Positions 12,422 through 22,858 of a DNA stretch of 64,000 nucleotides are shown one piece after another. The notes under the pieces were generated by a model that saw nothing but the letters and a program-made list of their open reading frames with translations, ran no database searches and was not told where the DNA came from. Made by a program: the position numbers and the translations under genes. The first letter of the stretch is position 1. The number at the start of each line of letters is the position of its first letter. The stretch comes from Bombus terrestris (taxonomy: Eukaryota; Arthropoda; Insecta; Hymenoptera; Apidae): positions 2,471,501 to 2,535,500 of the forward strand of contig NW_025963548.1 of assembly GCF_910591885.1 (NCBI RefSeq), read 5' to 3'.

Positions 12422-12919
12422 TGTATGGTAGCGATTTAGGTTTAAAAGCACAAGAGTATATTTAACTATGTAGTTTATTAAAATATACCCTACGTGTACA
12501 CTAGTCGTATAATACACTTGTTGTCTTGATTCGTGATTACGAATAGATGGGCGCAAAGAAGTATCGACTTAGCTGCTACTGCTCGTGTCACTCGATAAAA
12601 AAGGATGCCTCACTACCCCGCTCGCTATATTCATATGCGTTGGAGTTGACAAAAGGCGTTGGGATTTGAATTTTGAAGGTGTTCTCGAAAAATCGCAACT
12701 GACGCTGAACTCTCGACCTGGTTTACAAATGTTGAATTTTCGGGTAGTTGACTCGAGGGCATATGATCACGACAAAATCTACGGATTTTGATTAACCTTC
12801 GGTAACCGCCTAAGGTTGTCGGATCTATAATAAACTCATCTTTCAGTAAACACGATTTTTTGTGTAGCGGGTTCACTAGACCGAAACCGTTATGAATTTT
12901 ACCTACGAGTGCCGCTACA
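12422..12919 (-). repeat. 3' LTR of Gypsy G2 (498 bp)
   Basis: On the minus strand it begins TGTAGCGGCACTCG and ends CGCTACCATACA, the standard TG...CA. It follows a purine-rich stretch (GGCAGGCGGG) just after the integrase frame. It contains AATAAA-like signals near its end. A second copy of the same 498-bp length lies at 36395-36892 on the plus strand. Confidence 0.8.
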
Positions 12920-12996
12920 GTACCCGCCTGCCAGTGTTAACGTTACTTCTTTTTATGTTTGTTTACGTATGTTAGCGCGGTGCCCTTGCTAACCGT

Positions 12997-14178
12997 TTAA
13001 TTCAAACCCGTTTGAAAGCGGTGAGGAGAACGAACTCTCCTGCCCGAACGCGTGGTATAATTGGTTCTTGCGTCTCTGTCGCTTTGTTGCGCTTGCTCGC
13101 TGCTTTGCGGTCGGAAGATTTTCCCAGGTAAAAATACGTCGTAGGTTTCTGCGCTCCTTTGCAGATCTTCTATATCTTCCGACACGATGAAGGCGGGTTT
13201 TAGACGATCTACGGAGACTTTCACGCTTTTGTCCTTCATCCGTATGGTAATGGTTTTCATCCCACGCTGTGTAACCTGATAAGGGCCATCGTATGGTGGT
13301 TGCAGTGGACCTCCGATTGCATCGTGGCGTACGAAAACGCACGGCGACGTTTCTAAATAGCGGAACATGAACGTTTTCTTTTCGCCGTGTCGTGAAGTCG
13401 GCAGAGGTTTAATATCGCTCATTCGCTCTCGCAGACAGTTTGCGAATTCCGCGTTGGCCGGTTGTTTTGCTGGTACAAAGTATTTTGCTGGCAATCGTAT
13501 GTCCGTACCATAAATTATTTCGGCTGCCGTTGCGCTCAGGTCCTCCTTGATAGCGGTTCTAATGCCTAAAAGAACTATGGGAAGGCTTTCAACCCAGTTG
13601 CTTGAATTGTGGCATTTGATTGCGGCCTTAAGCTGCCTGTGAAAGCGCTGTACCATCCTGTTGGACGCGAGGTGGTAGGCTGTGGTACGCAAATGCTTAA
13701 TGCCGAGCATCTGGCATAGTTCGTTGAAAAGACTGGATTCGAATTGGCGTCCTTGATAGGTTGTTATTTTTGCTGGGACGCCAAAACGCGCTATCCATGT
13801 GGAAAGAAGAGCCGAGGCAACGGTCTTCGCTTCCATATCTGGTATTGGAATCGCTTCGGGCCAACGTGAAAAACGGTCGATACATGGTAGACAATATCGG
13901 TAGCCTTGTGAATATTGCATGACGATGATGTCTAAATGTATATGCTCGAATCGTCCTGCGAGCTCTCCGAATGTTCCGGTCGGCGTTGATACGTGTCTCG
14001 TTATTTTACAATATTGACACGGGATGATGATGTCGCGAAGCTCCTTGCCTTTTTCTTGCGCGGCGGCGAGAGTTTTGTGATCCACGGATTTTCCTATGGC
14101 TTCGATGCGAGATAGGGCGTCGGCTGCATTGTTATTCAGCCTTTTTATATGACTTATATCGGTCGTGAACTGCCCGAT
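12997..14178 (-). pseudogene. Gypsy G2 integrase, catalytically dead
   Basis: Open for 362 codons from 14085. It catalyses cDNA insertion in intact elements. The first acidic residue is in HLDIIVM. The second catalytic Asp is replaced by Tyr in TTYQGRQFES, and the catalytic Glu by Gln in MVQRFHRQ. The usual His-Cys zinc-binding segment upstream is shortened to a single CQYC. The C-terminal tail carries YTTRSGRRVRSPHRF. An in-frame TAG at 14179 separates it from the RNase H part. Confidence 0.85.
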
Positions 14179-15396
14179 CTAATCTAGTTGACGGAATTGT
14201 CTCGGCGAACACTTGTCGGGATTCTGACTGAACGCATAGGTGTGGTGTTTGTGATCTATGAAAATAATGAAATTCCTCCCCTCTACGGCGTGTCTAAATC
14301 GCTTGACCGCGGTATACATAGCGAGTAATTCGCGATCGTATGCGCTATATTTTCGCTGCGCGAAATTTGAGGCTTTAGTTAAGAAACCCAACGGTTGCCA
14401 AGTGTCATTCGCGCGTTACTGCAACACCGCCCCTATTGCAAAGTCGGTCGCATCTACTGCGAGGCTGATGGGCGCGCCAGGTATAGGATACCCTAACATC
14501 GTAGCGTCAGCTAGGGCGCGTTTTGACTCGCTAAAGCTCGTTTTGGCTTCCTCCGACTAAATAATGGGCATGTTGCCCTCTTTCGCCCCTTGTAACAAAT
14601 CGTTGAGGGGTTGCAAAATTTTAGCTGCCCCCGGTATAAAACGTCGGTAAAAGTTAATCATACCGAGGTATCCGCGTAGTGCCTTGATGTTCGCGGGGAG
14701 CGGTGCTTCATTTATGGCTCTAACGCGATCGGCGAGCGGTTTTATTCCGTGCGCGTTTACCGTATGGCCTAGGAAGGCTATTACATTAATGCCGAACTCG
14801 CACTTTGCGAGATTGATTACTACGCCTTACTGGCTTAGACGTTCGAACAAGATCCGCATGTGCCCGCGGTGCTGCCCCTCGGTTTCCGAAGCTACCAAGA
14901 AGTCATCTATGTACGCGTAAACGAAATCTAAGCCTCGCGTGATTACGTCGACAAATGTTCGACACGTTTGCGCGGCGTTTCGAAGTCCAAACATCATGTT
15001 GTTTGCCTCGAAAAGGCCGAATGGTGTCGAAATCGCGGTTTTTGTAACGTTCTCAGGCGCGATTGAGATTTGGTGGTAGGCGCGCACTAAACCAGTTTTT
15101 GAGAATATTCGCCGACCGTGTAAATGCTGCGCGAAGTCTTGTATGTGCGGTGGAGAGTACCTGTCGGGTACAGTGCGGGCGTTCAGCGCCCTGTAGTCAC
15201 CGCAATGTCGCAGACTTCCATCCTTCTTTGGGACGACGTGTAGTCGAGATGCCCGGGAACTCTTCGATGGGCGCATGACTCCTTGCTCGAAAAGTGTTAC
15301 AAATTCCGCCTTGATTGGCTTGAGACGGTCCGGTGCGAGAGGGCGGGGTTTGCAATATACGGGCAGGCGGGGTGTGGTTTCGATGTGGTGCTCCAC
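14179..15396 (-). pseudogene. Gypsy G2 reverse transcriptase and RNase H, broken
   Basis: The reverse transcriptase frame (14827-15396) shows VVPKKDGSLRHCGDYRALN and the catalytic YIDDFLVA box near its end, then a stop. Reading on, with further stops, gives the LGH and YRRFIPG connection region and the RNase H domain (Asp in LAVDATDFAIG, Glu in RKYSAYDRELLAM), ending at the stop at 14179. At least three in-frame stops occur. No activity is expected. Confidence 0.85.
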
Positions 15397-15866
15397 ATAG
15401 TGCCGTATTTTCTCTCACCCATGGCCGGTGGGCGCGTTAGATCTGGACATTTCGCCAACAATTGGTGGTAGACCAAATCCCTGTTTACGGTCTTAATCAT
15501 AAGCTGTTCGCAGCTGGCGGCGTATCCCCTGGTCGATAGCTGGTTTGTTGTGTCGAGAAGTCGTCTTTTTCTTGGATCCACAAGCAACCCGTAATGACTT
15601 AGGAAATCTAGGCCGATGATGAGGGTTTGCACATCGGCGACAGTGAAGTGCCATTTGAAGGCACGTTTAAGGGACAGGTTCAGCTCCATCGCTATAGTGC
15701 CGTACGTTGCGATGCGCGTCCCATTGGCAGCGAATAGTTCATACGTTGTTTTCTTTACGTCCCTAGATAGCCTGCTTCGGGGATGAACGCCGATATCAGC
15801 ACCGGTGTCAACTAAGAACGAAGTCTTCGTTCTCTGGTCCAAAATAAAGATGCGGCGAGATCCCAA
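15297..15866 (-). pseudogene. Gypsy G2 aspartic protease region
   Basis: Frame of 189 codons with the retropepsin motif FLVDTGADIGV near its start and the flap/second-half motif LIIGLDFLSHYG later. It overlaps the reverse transcriptase frame in a different phase, so a frameshift lies near 15390. In an intact element this would be one polyprotein. Confidence 0.8.
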
Positions 15867-16242
15867 GCCGTCGCCGTCCTACGCTTTTACGGACGGCTGG
15901 GGTCGTTTCCCGACTTCCACTTACAAGCGTGGCGCGATCGCCGAACCTCGCATGATAGAAGCAAATTCCGTCCTGGCGCGGATAGTCTCGCGAACGCGAA
16001 CGGCGGCGGGGTCGAGTGAGAGAATTCGAACGTCTTCGTGGTCGATGATACCCGCCGATTCCCATAGCCTTAATCTGTTCTCGCAGTCTGCTGACCTCGG
16101 CGGCCAGTGCGTCGTTTTTGCCTTCGTGTGATGCCGGTGGCTCGATTGTGACTACCTTGTGAGCGCGCTGCCCGTTACGATTATACGCCTCATCGATTTT
16201 ATCCGCTGTCCTGGTCAGTTTCTCGATACTCTTATCGTCCAC
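15808..16242 (-). pseudogene. Gypsy G2 gag C-terminal part
   Basis: Frame of 144 codons: a helical N-part (SIEKLTRTADKIDEAYNR), an Arg/Ser-rich stretch (RRRSNSLTRPRRRSRS) and a CFYHARFGDRA motif like the unusual C/H gag motif of CsRn1-like elements, but lacking the downstream cysteines. The N-terminal gag is missing because the element is truncated at 16267. Confidence 0.6.
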
Positions 16243-16267
16243 TGCAGCCAGGACTTCCTTGATGCGA

Positions 16268-17086
16268 TAGTTTAATTAGAGCTATGGTAGAATCTAGATT
16301 ACAATGTTACGGGATTTTCCCAAAATTCCAAACGGAAGGTTCCCGTGATATTTCATTTCTGACTTATATTTATGCTTGATCTGTCTGGGACCAGTGCAGA
16401 TATAGCGCAAACTGGCTGGTAAGCGATGTATTTGGCAAGAAATGTGGAGTACCAGGCATATCGTATTGTCGACACATTTCCAACAGTAACGGAGATGCGT
16501 GGTTTTGAATATTCAATAATGTATATTAAAAACTACAATTAGCTTGATTTGAATCGATACTGATTTTATATAGCGTAATTCGTATGATCTGCACTGTATT
16601 TATCAGCAAATATGGAGTATATCGCGCATCCATTTGTCGACATATCGACATATCAATAGAAACAGCGATACGTTGATCTGAATGTTCAGGCATGAATATG
16701 CAAATCTGCAATTACACTGGATTTGACAGGGTTCAGACTTGACGTAGCTCTAACTAGCAGATGTGAACTGTATTTGGCAGGAAATGTGGAGAACAATGCA
16801 CATCGTATTGTCTGCATATCTGCATTAGCAACGGAGATAGGTTGGTTTGAATATTTAAGTCTGAAAATGTAAAAATAGAGGGTTTACGCCTGGATTTTAC
16901 ATTGGCCAGAGTTGATGTCAATTTGTCCAACTGTGGAGAGATTTGATCGCGTGGAAGCGAGTCAACGGGAGTCGCAAATTCCCGTTACGATTCTAGGAAA
17001 CGACACCGCGTATTGATCGATCCCCTGATTTCCGTTAAGATAGTAGGGTGGTTGCCGTGGTATAACTCTGCGACCAACAGTGTTAT
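16268..17086 (-). repeat. Continuation of unit U3: truncated R, satellite, T
   Basis: The inverted counterpart of 35282-36087. It holds the outer end of module R (16268-16374), about three satellite monomers (16380-16920) and module T (about 16930-17086). Its match to U5 on both sides of the Gypsy remnant shows that U3 and U5 are inverted paralogues. Confidence 0.8.
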
Positions 17087-17401
17087 TGATGAGAATTGTG
17101 GATCTTGATGGCCGAAATATTGGTATGGAAACATAAAATTTACACTGGCCTTTACTATTAACGTAGACACATATTTATTTTATATACGATTTTTAGAATA
17201 TTTATCGATGTACACTTGCGCGCGTCTCAGCACTTTTATTCATACCCGACCTTTTGAAGACTGTTAACCGATAGAACTGTTTACATTCGTCTGTTTCTCA
17301 GTCGCCGCGCACACACATATCTCCACACAGTGATATCCCGTTACAAAGATCTCTACAACGCACTGGACCTAGTCCAGCACAAAATTATACATATTTCAAT
17401 A
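17087..17401 (-). mobile_element. Solo LTR of Copia-B (315 bp)
   Basis: Matches the Copia-B LTRs at 26824-27100 and 34964-35281 in reverse. It carries TTTGTGCTGGACTAG, GTGCTGAGACGCG, AATAAATATGTGTCTACG and ends in ATTCTCATCA on the minus strand. The inner flank (17081-17086) is the same T sequence that follows the Copia-B 3' LTR at 35282. An imperfect duplication, TTAT, borders both sides. Confidence 0.8.
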
Positions 17402-18060
17402 TTTATGAAGTATGTATTTCCAACAACTTTGTACAACAGCACAAGTTAGTAACTCCGCCGATTAAGGTATAGGTGACGAAGAAATGGATTGATCTGATAT
17501 GAGAGAATCCGGGTAGATATATTGACTGATCTGAAAACCTAGATTGAGTATGCATAGATAGGTGGTTTTCGAAGAAGTCATGGGTGTAGAGAGTATTCGA
17601 ACCGAGATATAACTCGAATTCCCCTCTTATATACTTACGGAGGAAAGCTCGGTATGTAGGTAATTTTTGAACAAGGGAAACTGATTCGTTGTTCACTCTT
17701 TTTGTTATGAAAAGGGAGGACAAGGTTTCGCGATACCCATTGGGTATGATCAGCGTTAATGAATGAAGATAGGAGGAGTAAGCATCCTACCAACGTGGCT
17801 CATGGATGACCTTGTTCATGGGAAAATCCACACATTTTCATCAGATAAATGTCCGGTTTAATATTATATAATTACCGGTTTTCCCATTATATGACTACCA
17901 GCTTTTCCGTAGTTTCTAAGAGCGCACAATAAACATAAGGACTTTTCTAAGGAATACACATCAATCAAAAACATTTAAGAAATTGGACGTGCAAGATGAA
18001 AGGGACCATCTAGAATTACTTAAAAAGTCTAAGTTTATGGTGGGTCCTTCGGTTTGATGA
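17402..18060 (+). repeat. Unit debris: T end and diverged module S
   Basis: No gene. The first bases align with the 'ATGTATTTCCAAC' side of T, interrupted by the solo LTR. Positions about 17755-18045 are a diverged plus-strand copy of module S (compare 55865-56205), sharing CCTACCAACGTGG, ATGGGAAAA, AATAAAC...AAGGAC and TTATGGTGGGTCCTT. Confidence 0.6.
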
Positions 18061-18082
18061 GGGTGTAAACAACAAATGACGG

Positions 18083-18790
18083 CACTATGACAATGGTCTC
18101 GGCTCCGGCACCGTTTCCGCGGTCAACGGATGCTGAACTCTACCCTACGTTAGCGTTTAAGTTGCACTACATGTTAGAGCAAGGAGCAATTACTACGTAT
18201 AAGAAAGACAGGTCGATTGCTGATGAGCTCGCACTAGAGAGTGTCTCTCCATCACGGCGACGCTGTCGAGGAAAACTATGATGGGTGTGTCTAAGGGCAC
18301 GAGATCATCGGATTCGTGGAGAAAAGTCTTCGTCCGGAAAATGAGGGAATTTGGCGTTACTGTTAATTGGTCAATTTCCATGTTGGTGGTTAGGTAAGGG
18401 TGCTAGCTGCCCTTAAGAGAGAGTTCGAGAAGAGGAAGCGTCGTTCGTGAGAAACATAGATTTCTCCTATTTTCTCGTAGTAGGAACGAGGACTGTTTGT
18501 CGGTTTGAAAGACTTTAGTTAAACAAAACTTAAGATTTATAGCGGGTCCCCGGGCTAGCTGATCATGTACTTACTCAAATAATAGAGTCTGCGTGTGGCG
18601 AGCCACGGGACAGAAATCGTTAAAAAGCTTACCGTCGTGCCCCGTCCCAAGTATTTCTGTTAAGGAGAGCTATAGAGCTACTTCATGCCTTTCTTAGACA
18701 AAACGTTTATCCCTTGACCGCGACTACGTTCGGCGACTGCTTGTTGCCTCGAGCCCGAGCTCACTATCACAAATCTCAAATAAGTACAGT
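18083..18790 (-). repeat. Diverged stand-alone copy of module R
   Basis: The inverted counterpart of 25640-26410, starting at GGCACTATGACAATGG. It shares the CGCGGTCAACGGATG, GTGTCTAAGGGCAC and TGGCGAGCCACGGGACAGAA segments with the other R copies. No F-box gene follows, so R can exist without it. Confidence 0.6.
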
Positions 18791-19360
18791 CGGATCGAAT
18801 GACAACAGTTTCATAATACTTAAGAGTCATAATACATAATACACAACCATTAGAGTTACATTATCTCTCACGGTGACTAGAGTTCCTGCCATCCCTATAA
18901 CTCTCACCGTTCCTATATCTCTCAGAGTTCCATCGTCTCTCACGGCGACTAAAGTTCCAGCAATCCCTATAACTCTCACCGTTCCTATATCTCTAAGAGC
19001 CTCCTATGGCTCTCACAGTATCCAGAAGTCCGACAGCTCCTACAGCTCTCACAGACCTAGAGCTCCTATAGCTCACACTCTCATCTAAGAATAATCCTTC
19101 TCTTCGTTATCTGTATCTTAAACAACGGCGCTCTTACTCAGTGTGATTGTATAAATCGTTGGAAATACATATATTTTTTATAACTCTGTGACTCCCAGTG
19201 TTATACCACAACAACTACACCTATTATCCTAAGCGAAATACGGGGATCGAACTTTTCGTGGTGTCGATTATTCCAATCGTAACGGGAATTTACGACTCCC
19301 ATTGACGCGTATTCAAACGACCGCGTCTCCCCGCGATAGCTCGAAAATACAGTCGACATA
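18791..19360 (-). repeat. 72-bp tandem repeat (two copies) and module T
   Basis: Two copies of a segment of about 72 bases built on CTCTCACGGTGACTAGAGTTCCTGC and CTATAACTCTCACCGTTCC (about 18850-18990), then T (about 19195-19350). U1 and U2 have a single copy; the inverted unit at 55560-55790 also has two. Confidence 0.7.
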
Positions 19361-20161
19361 ACGCAAACCGAATAAGTACTGTATTTGGCTGTAATTGTGG
19401 AGTATAGCGCGCATCGCATTTGCGACATTTATCAAATAGCAGCGCTGACACGTTGGTTTGAACATTTAGGCATGAATATGCAAAACAGCAATTACGCTGA
19501 ATCTGTCAGTGACCAGAGAAGACATAAGACAGAAGAGAAGATAGAATCGGAAGATGTGCCCTGTGCTCACCAGCAAATCAGGAGCATAACGCTCGCCGAA
19601 TTGTCGTCATATCTGCCATAGAAACGAAGATACGTTGCTTTCGATATTCAAGCATGAATATGCTAAACTGTAATTATGGTGTATTTGACAGAGACAAGAG
19701 TGAACAAAACGCTAACCTACTGATGTGCGCTGTATATGACATCAGATGTCAAATATAACGCGCACCGAATTGTCTGGAAGTGTGCCATAGAAACGGAGAT
19801 TCGTTGGTTCGAATATTTAATACTGAATATGTAAAACTGCAAATACGCAGGGTTCGGCTAGGTCCCGATTTTACATGCATCAAACGGGATAACGTGCACT
19901 GTGTTTGGCAGCAAATTTGGAGTATAACGAGCCTCTAATTGTAGCAATATGTGCCATAGAATCGGAGATACGTCGGTTTGAATACTTAATCCTGAATATA
20001 CGAAATTGCAACAACGCTGGATCTGGCTGGGTCCAGATTTTACATAGCGTAAACCGGATGATATGCACTGTACTTGGCATCAGATATGGAATATAACGCG
20101 CATCGAATTGTCTACATACCTGCAATCGAAACGTAGTCACGTTGACCTGAATATTTATTCC
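19361..20161 (-). repeat. 168-bp satellite array, minus orientation
   Basis: About five monomers ending exactly at the LTR at 20162. The last monomer and the LTR junction are the reverse complement of 54470-54560. Confidence 0.85.
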
Positions 20162-20406
20162 TGTTGGGAATATGATACATTTACACTGTACATGTGAATG
20201 CGCGTGTAAGCGTCAGAGGACGTCCAGGCCTTAGTTGGGACAAAAGACAAGAGTCAGGCGTTAGAAGTATCTGGAGAAGCCGGTTGACAACAAGCGTGCG
20301 TGCTAGTAGCATTTCGAGGTCTTTAGAGTATAAGATATATGTATAAATGTTGTGTGCTAAATAAAGGGAATTATTTGTATTTCCGAATCCATTCTATACC
20401 ATTACA
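20162..20406 (+). mobile_element. Copia-A LTR (245 bp) at a duplication breakpoint
   Basis: Starts TGTTGGGAATATG and ends ATTACA, exactly the 245-bp length of the other Copia-A LTRs. The left flank ATTCC plus satellite is the reverse complement of the 54481 junction of the complete Copia-A element. The right flank (AATTACTAACG) is neither a primer-binding site nor a matching duplication. Confidence 0.85.
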
Positions 20407-20794
20407 AATTACTAACGTACAAGAATATTATAATATTCAGTAACAACGATAGAATTAACCAGTTCGCAAGTATAAAAAAGACAGATTTTACACTGTGACG
20501 AAATAATATCCAAGAAATCTGATATAACATACATGGAAAATACACGAATCAGACTGAGAAACCACTGCGCACTTTCGTCACTCACTTCGACACAGCCGTT
20601 ACCAACTACTCGCGGAGTGAGATTGACCGAAGCGGTCCAGAGGCAACGCCCATGTACCCCAAGCGGCTACTGCCCCGCCACCAATAGTAACCCGACAGAA
20701 CAGGATAATACTTGAATTCGTTGTTCCCTAAATTTTGAATTTATTTACCTCAACAATATATATAATGTACAAAAATTTATAAATAATTTTTTTA
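20407..20794. other. Unassigned spacer
   Basis: No recognisable gene or repeat. A 60-codon frame at 20533-20715 on the plus strand has no recognised domain and no promoter signal was noticed. Confidence 0.4.
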
Positions 20795-21017
20795 TAATTA
20801 ATATAATTTATATGTTATTATAAACAGTATTATAAATTATTATAAATTTTTTTATAAATTATAATTATAATATTTTATATATATAAATTATAATATTTTA
20901 TAAATATAATTTATAAATAATTTATAAATAATTTATAAATAATTTATAAATAATTTATAAAAAAATTTATAATAATTTATAATACTGTTTATAGTAACAT
21001 GTAAATTATATTAATTA
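20795..21017. repeat. AT-rich long inverted repeat
   Basis: Arms of about 68 bases (20795-20862 and 20950-21017), beginning TAATTAATATAATTTA on each strand, match with about two T/C differences. The centre holds about five tandem copies of ATAATTTATAA. It could extrude a cruciform or fold into a hairpin. It resembles a MITE or a palindromic AT-rich repeat, but no clear target duplication was seen. Confidence 0.8.
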
Positions 21018-21565
21018 TCTGACGAACGCATTGAGAGAAAGGTAAAGACCAGCGTGGCCGATGCGGCACTAACTCTACATCCGGTAGATCTCAATTTACC
21101 TACCTACGTACCTACACAGTGACGCCTACGCTTTAAAACTTTTGTCGAAATTTTAAAGTTTTAATGGTAAACTCTTCGTTCTTATAATATCTAACTGACA
21201 GGCATGCACCATTTATAAAGGAATCAACATAAATTTCGTAGTTGAGGATTATTGAAAGTCTCTAATTTAATTCAGAAAGGCAATAATTTGTTTAACGAAA
21301 TAAGCCATTTATTTATCATCCGGGTTTCTACCATGACATTTATGTTATAATAGTAATATGAAAATAAGGCAATCTGAGTAAAGAAATACTATTTCAAGTC
21401 ATTTTCGCCTATACATCTTAAGTGGTTTATAAATGATTCGTGTATACCCTTCTTTCCTTCTGCCCCTACTCACGCGAAACTATAACTAGCATTTAAACAA
21501 AATCAACTATGTTTCGCGTCAACGAGAGTCGTAAATTCCCGTTGCCATCAGATAATCGACGCCAC
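21018..21565 (+). other. Spacer ending in diverged module T
   Basis: No gene seen in 21018-21510. From about 21515 the sequence resembles T (AGTCGTAAATTCCCGTT...ATAATCGACGCCAC), in the same orientation as 55340-55390. Confidence 0.5.
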
Positions 21566-21810
21566 TGTAAGGAAATAGAAGGGGTTCGGAAATACAAATA
21601 ATTCCCTTTATTTAGCACACAACAGTTATACATATATCTTATACTCTAAAGACCTCGAAATCCTACTCGCACGCACGCTTGTTGCCAACCGACTCTTCCA
21701 GATACTTGTAACGACTGACTCTTGTCTTTTGTCCCAACTAAGGCCTGGACGTCCTCTGACGCTTACACACACATTCACATGTACAGCGTAAATGTATCAT
21801 GTTCCTAACA
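21566..21810 (-). mobile_element. Solo Copia-A LTR (245 bp) with GCCAC duplication
   Basis: Complete LTR from TGTAAGGAAATAG to GTTCCTAACA, 245 bases. Identical 5-bp direct repeats GCCAC flank it at 21561-21565 and 21811-21815, as expected for a Copia insertion followed by LTR-LTR recombination. It is inserted in a diverged T module that resumes after it. Confidence 0.92.
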
Positions 21811-22079
21811 GCCACGAACAGATCGATAACCTTATTTCTGTTAGGATAATCGGGGTGGTTCAATTAAGTATACACTGATTTAACGGGTATAAATTACAGT
21901 TCATTCAAACAACTTGACTAGAGAAATATAAACTGCTAGAGCATAATTGGGAACGTGACGCTAGGCAAATGCCTCAGCGATCAACAGCTAAAGGACGTCG
22001 AAGACCTCATGACAAACCCCCCCCCCCCAGACACGGGACGCTAGGATACCGACACTGCCTGGCGAAAATCGATCGTTTT
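21811..22079 (+). other. Remainder of T and spacer with a poly-C tract
   Basis: T-like sequence continues to about 21870. A run of more than ten C occurs at about 22017-22028. No gene seen. Confidence 0.5.
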
Positions 22080-22830
22080 TCGCGTTAGACCGAAGCCGTT
22101 TCCATCGCCGACATGGAGGCGGCAACCGTTGCTTCAGCCCTCCTTTCCACGTGGATATTCCGTTTCGACGTACCTTTAAGGATAAATCACCCCGCGACCA
22201 ACGGGATGGTAGAGCGCCTGCCCCGACAACTAAAAGCAGCAATCAAATGCCACGATACGAGAAACTGTGTAGAAATCTTGCCAATAGTTTTATTAGGCAT
22301 ACGAACAGCTATTACGGACGTGAAAACGACGACAGCCGAAATGGTTTATGGCACCGGCATACGATTGCCGGCAGAATTCTGTGTACCAACGATGCAACAG
22401 GCCAAGTCGAAATACGGAAGCCGTCTAAAACTACGAATAGAAAAGATCAGGCCTCACCCAATTACGCGACACGGCGAAAAAGAAACCTCCGTATTCCACT
22501 CGAAACATCGTCTTACGTATTTCTACGTCACGATGCCATCGGAAACCCTTTACAACCACCCTACGGCGGACCGCATCAATTTATATCGAGAGCAAAAAGG
22601 ACCATTGCGATTGAAGTTAGCAACAAGAACGTAATCGTACCCGTAGACCGTCCGAAACGCGTGAATTTTTATTGCACGATAACACTGAACACCATTACAG
22701 CGAAAATAGCGAAGTAATAATACCACCTGATGTTTGAAACGAGCAAAACAAAGACGACTCAGGAATTCATCACTCCAGGCGCTCGGGCAGAAAAGTTCGC
22801 TTCCCTGATCGTTCCCAGCCAGGCCGTCGA
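22080..22830 (+). pseudogene. Gypsy G2 integrase fragment, internally deleted
   Basis: Two overlapping frames (22113-22634 and part of 22151-22717) give the integrase of the same family as 12997-14085: MEAATVASALLSTW, then directly NGMVERLPRQLKAAIKCH with the catalytic Glu kept, PIVLLGIRTAI, YGTGIRLPAEF and RHDAIGNPLQPPYGGP. The stretch with the second catalytic Asp is deleted. A third phase near 22760-22830 gives the SRRSGRKVRFPDRS tail. Orientation is opposite to the copy at 12997. It abuts module R at 22859. Confidence 0.8.
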
Positions 22831-22858
22831 TAAGCTAATGCGTAAGAACTACCAGCGA

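Larger units (their letters stand above)
12422..16267 (-). mobile_element. Gypsy/Metaviridae remnant G2 with 3' LTR, 5' truncated
   Basis: Internal region with gag end, protease, reverse transcriptase, RNase H and integrase in pieces on the minus strand, followed by one LTR (12422-12919). No 5' LTR is found: the element stops abruptly at about 16267 against module R. The order PR-RT-RH-IN, the CFYH-type gag motif and the integrase tail ending in TTRSGRRVR suggest the CsRn1/Kabuki-like lineage of Gypsy elements, by family knowledge. At the paralogous site in U5 only a solo LTR (36395-36892) is present. Confidence 0.8.

Noticed and set aside
20533..20715. 60-codon frame in the axis spacer
   Set aside because: No domain, no core promoter and no second copy to compare.
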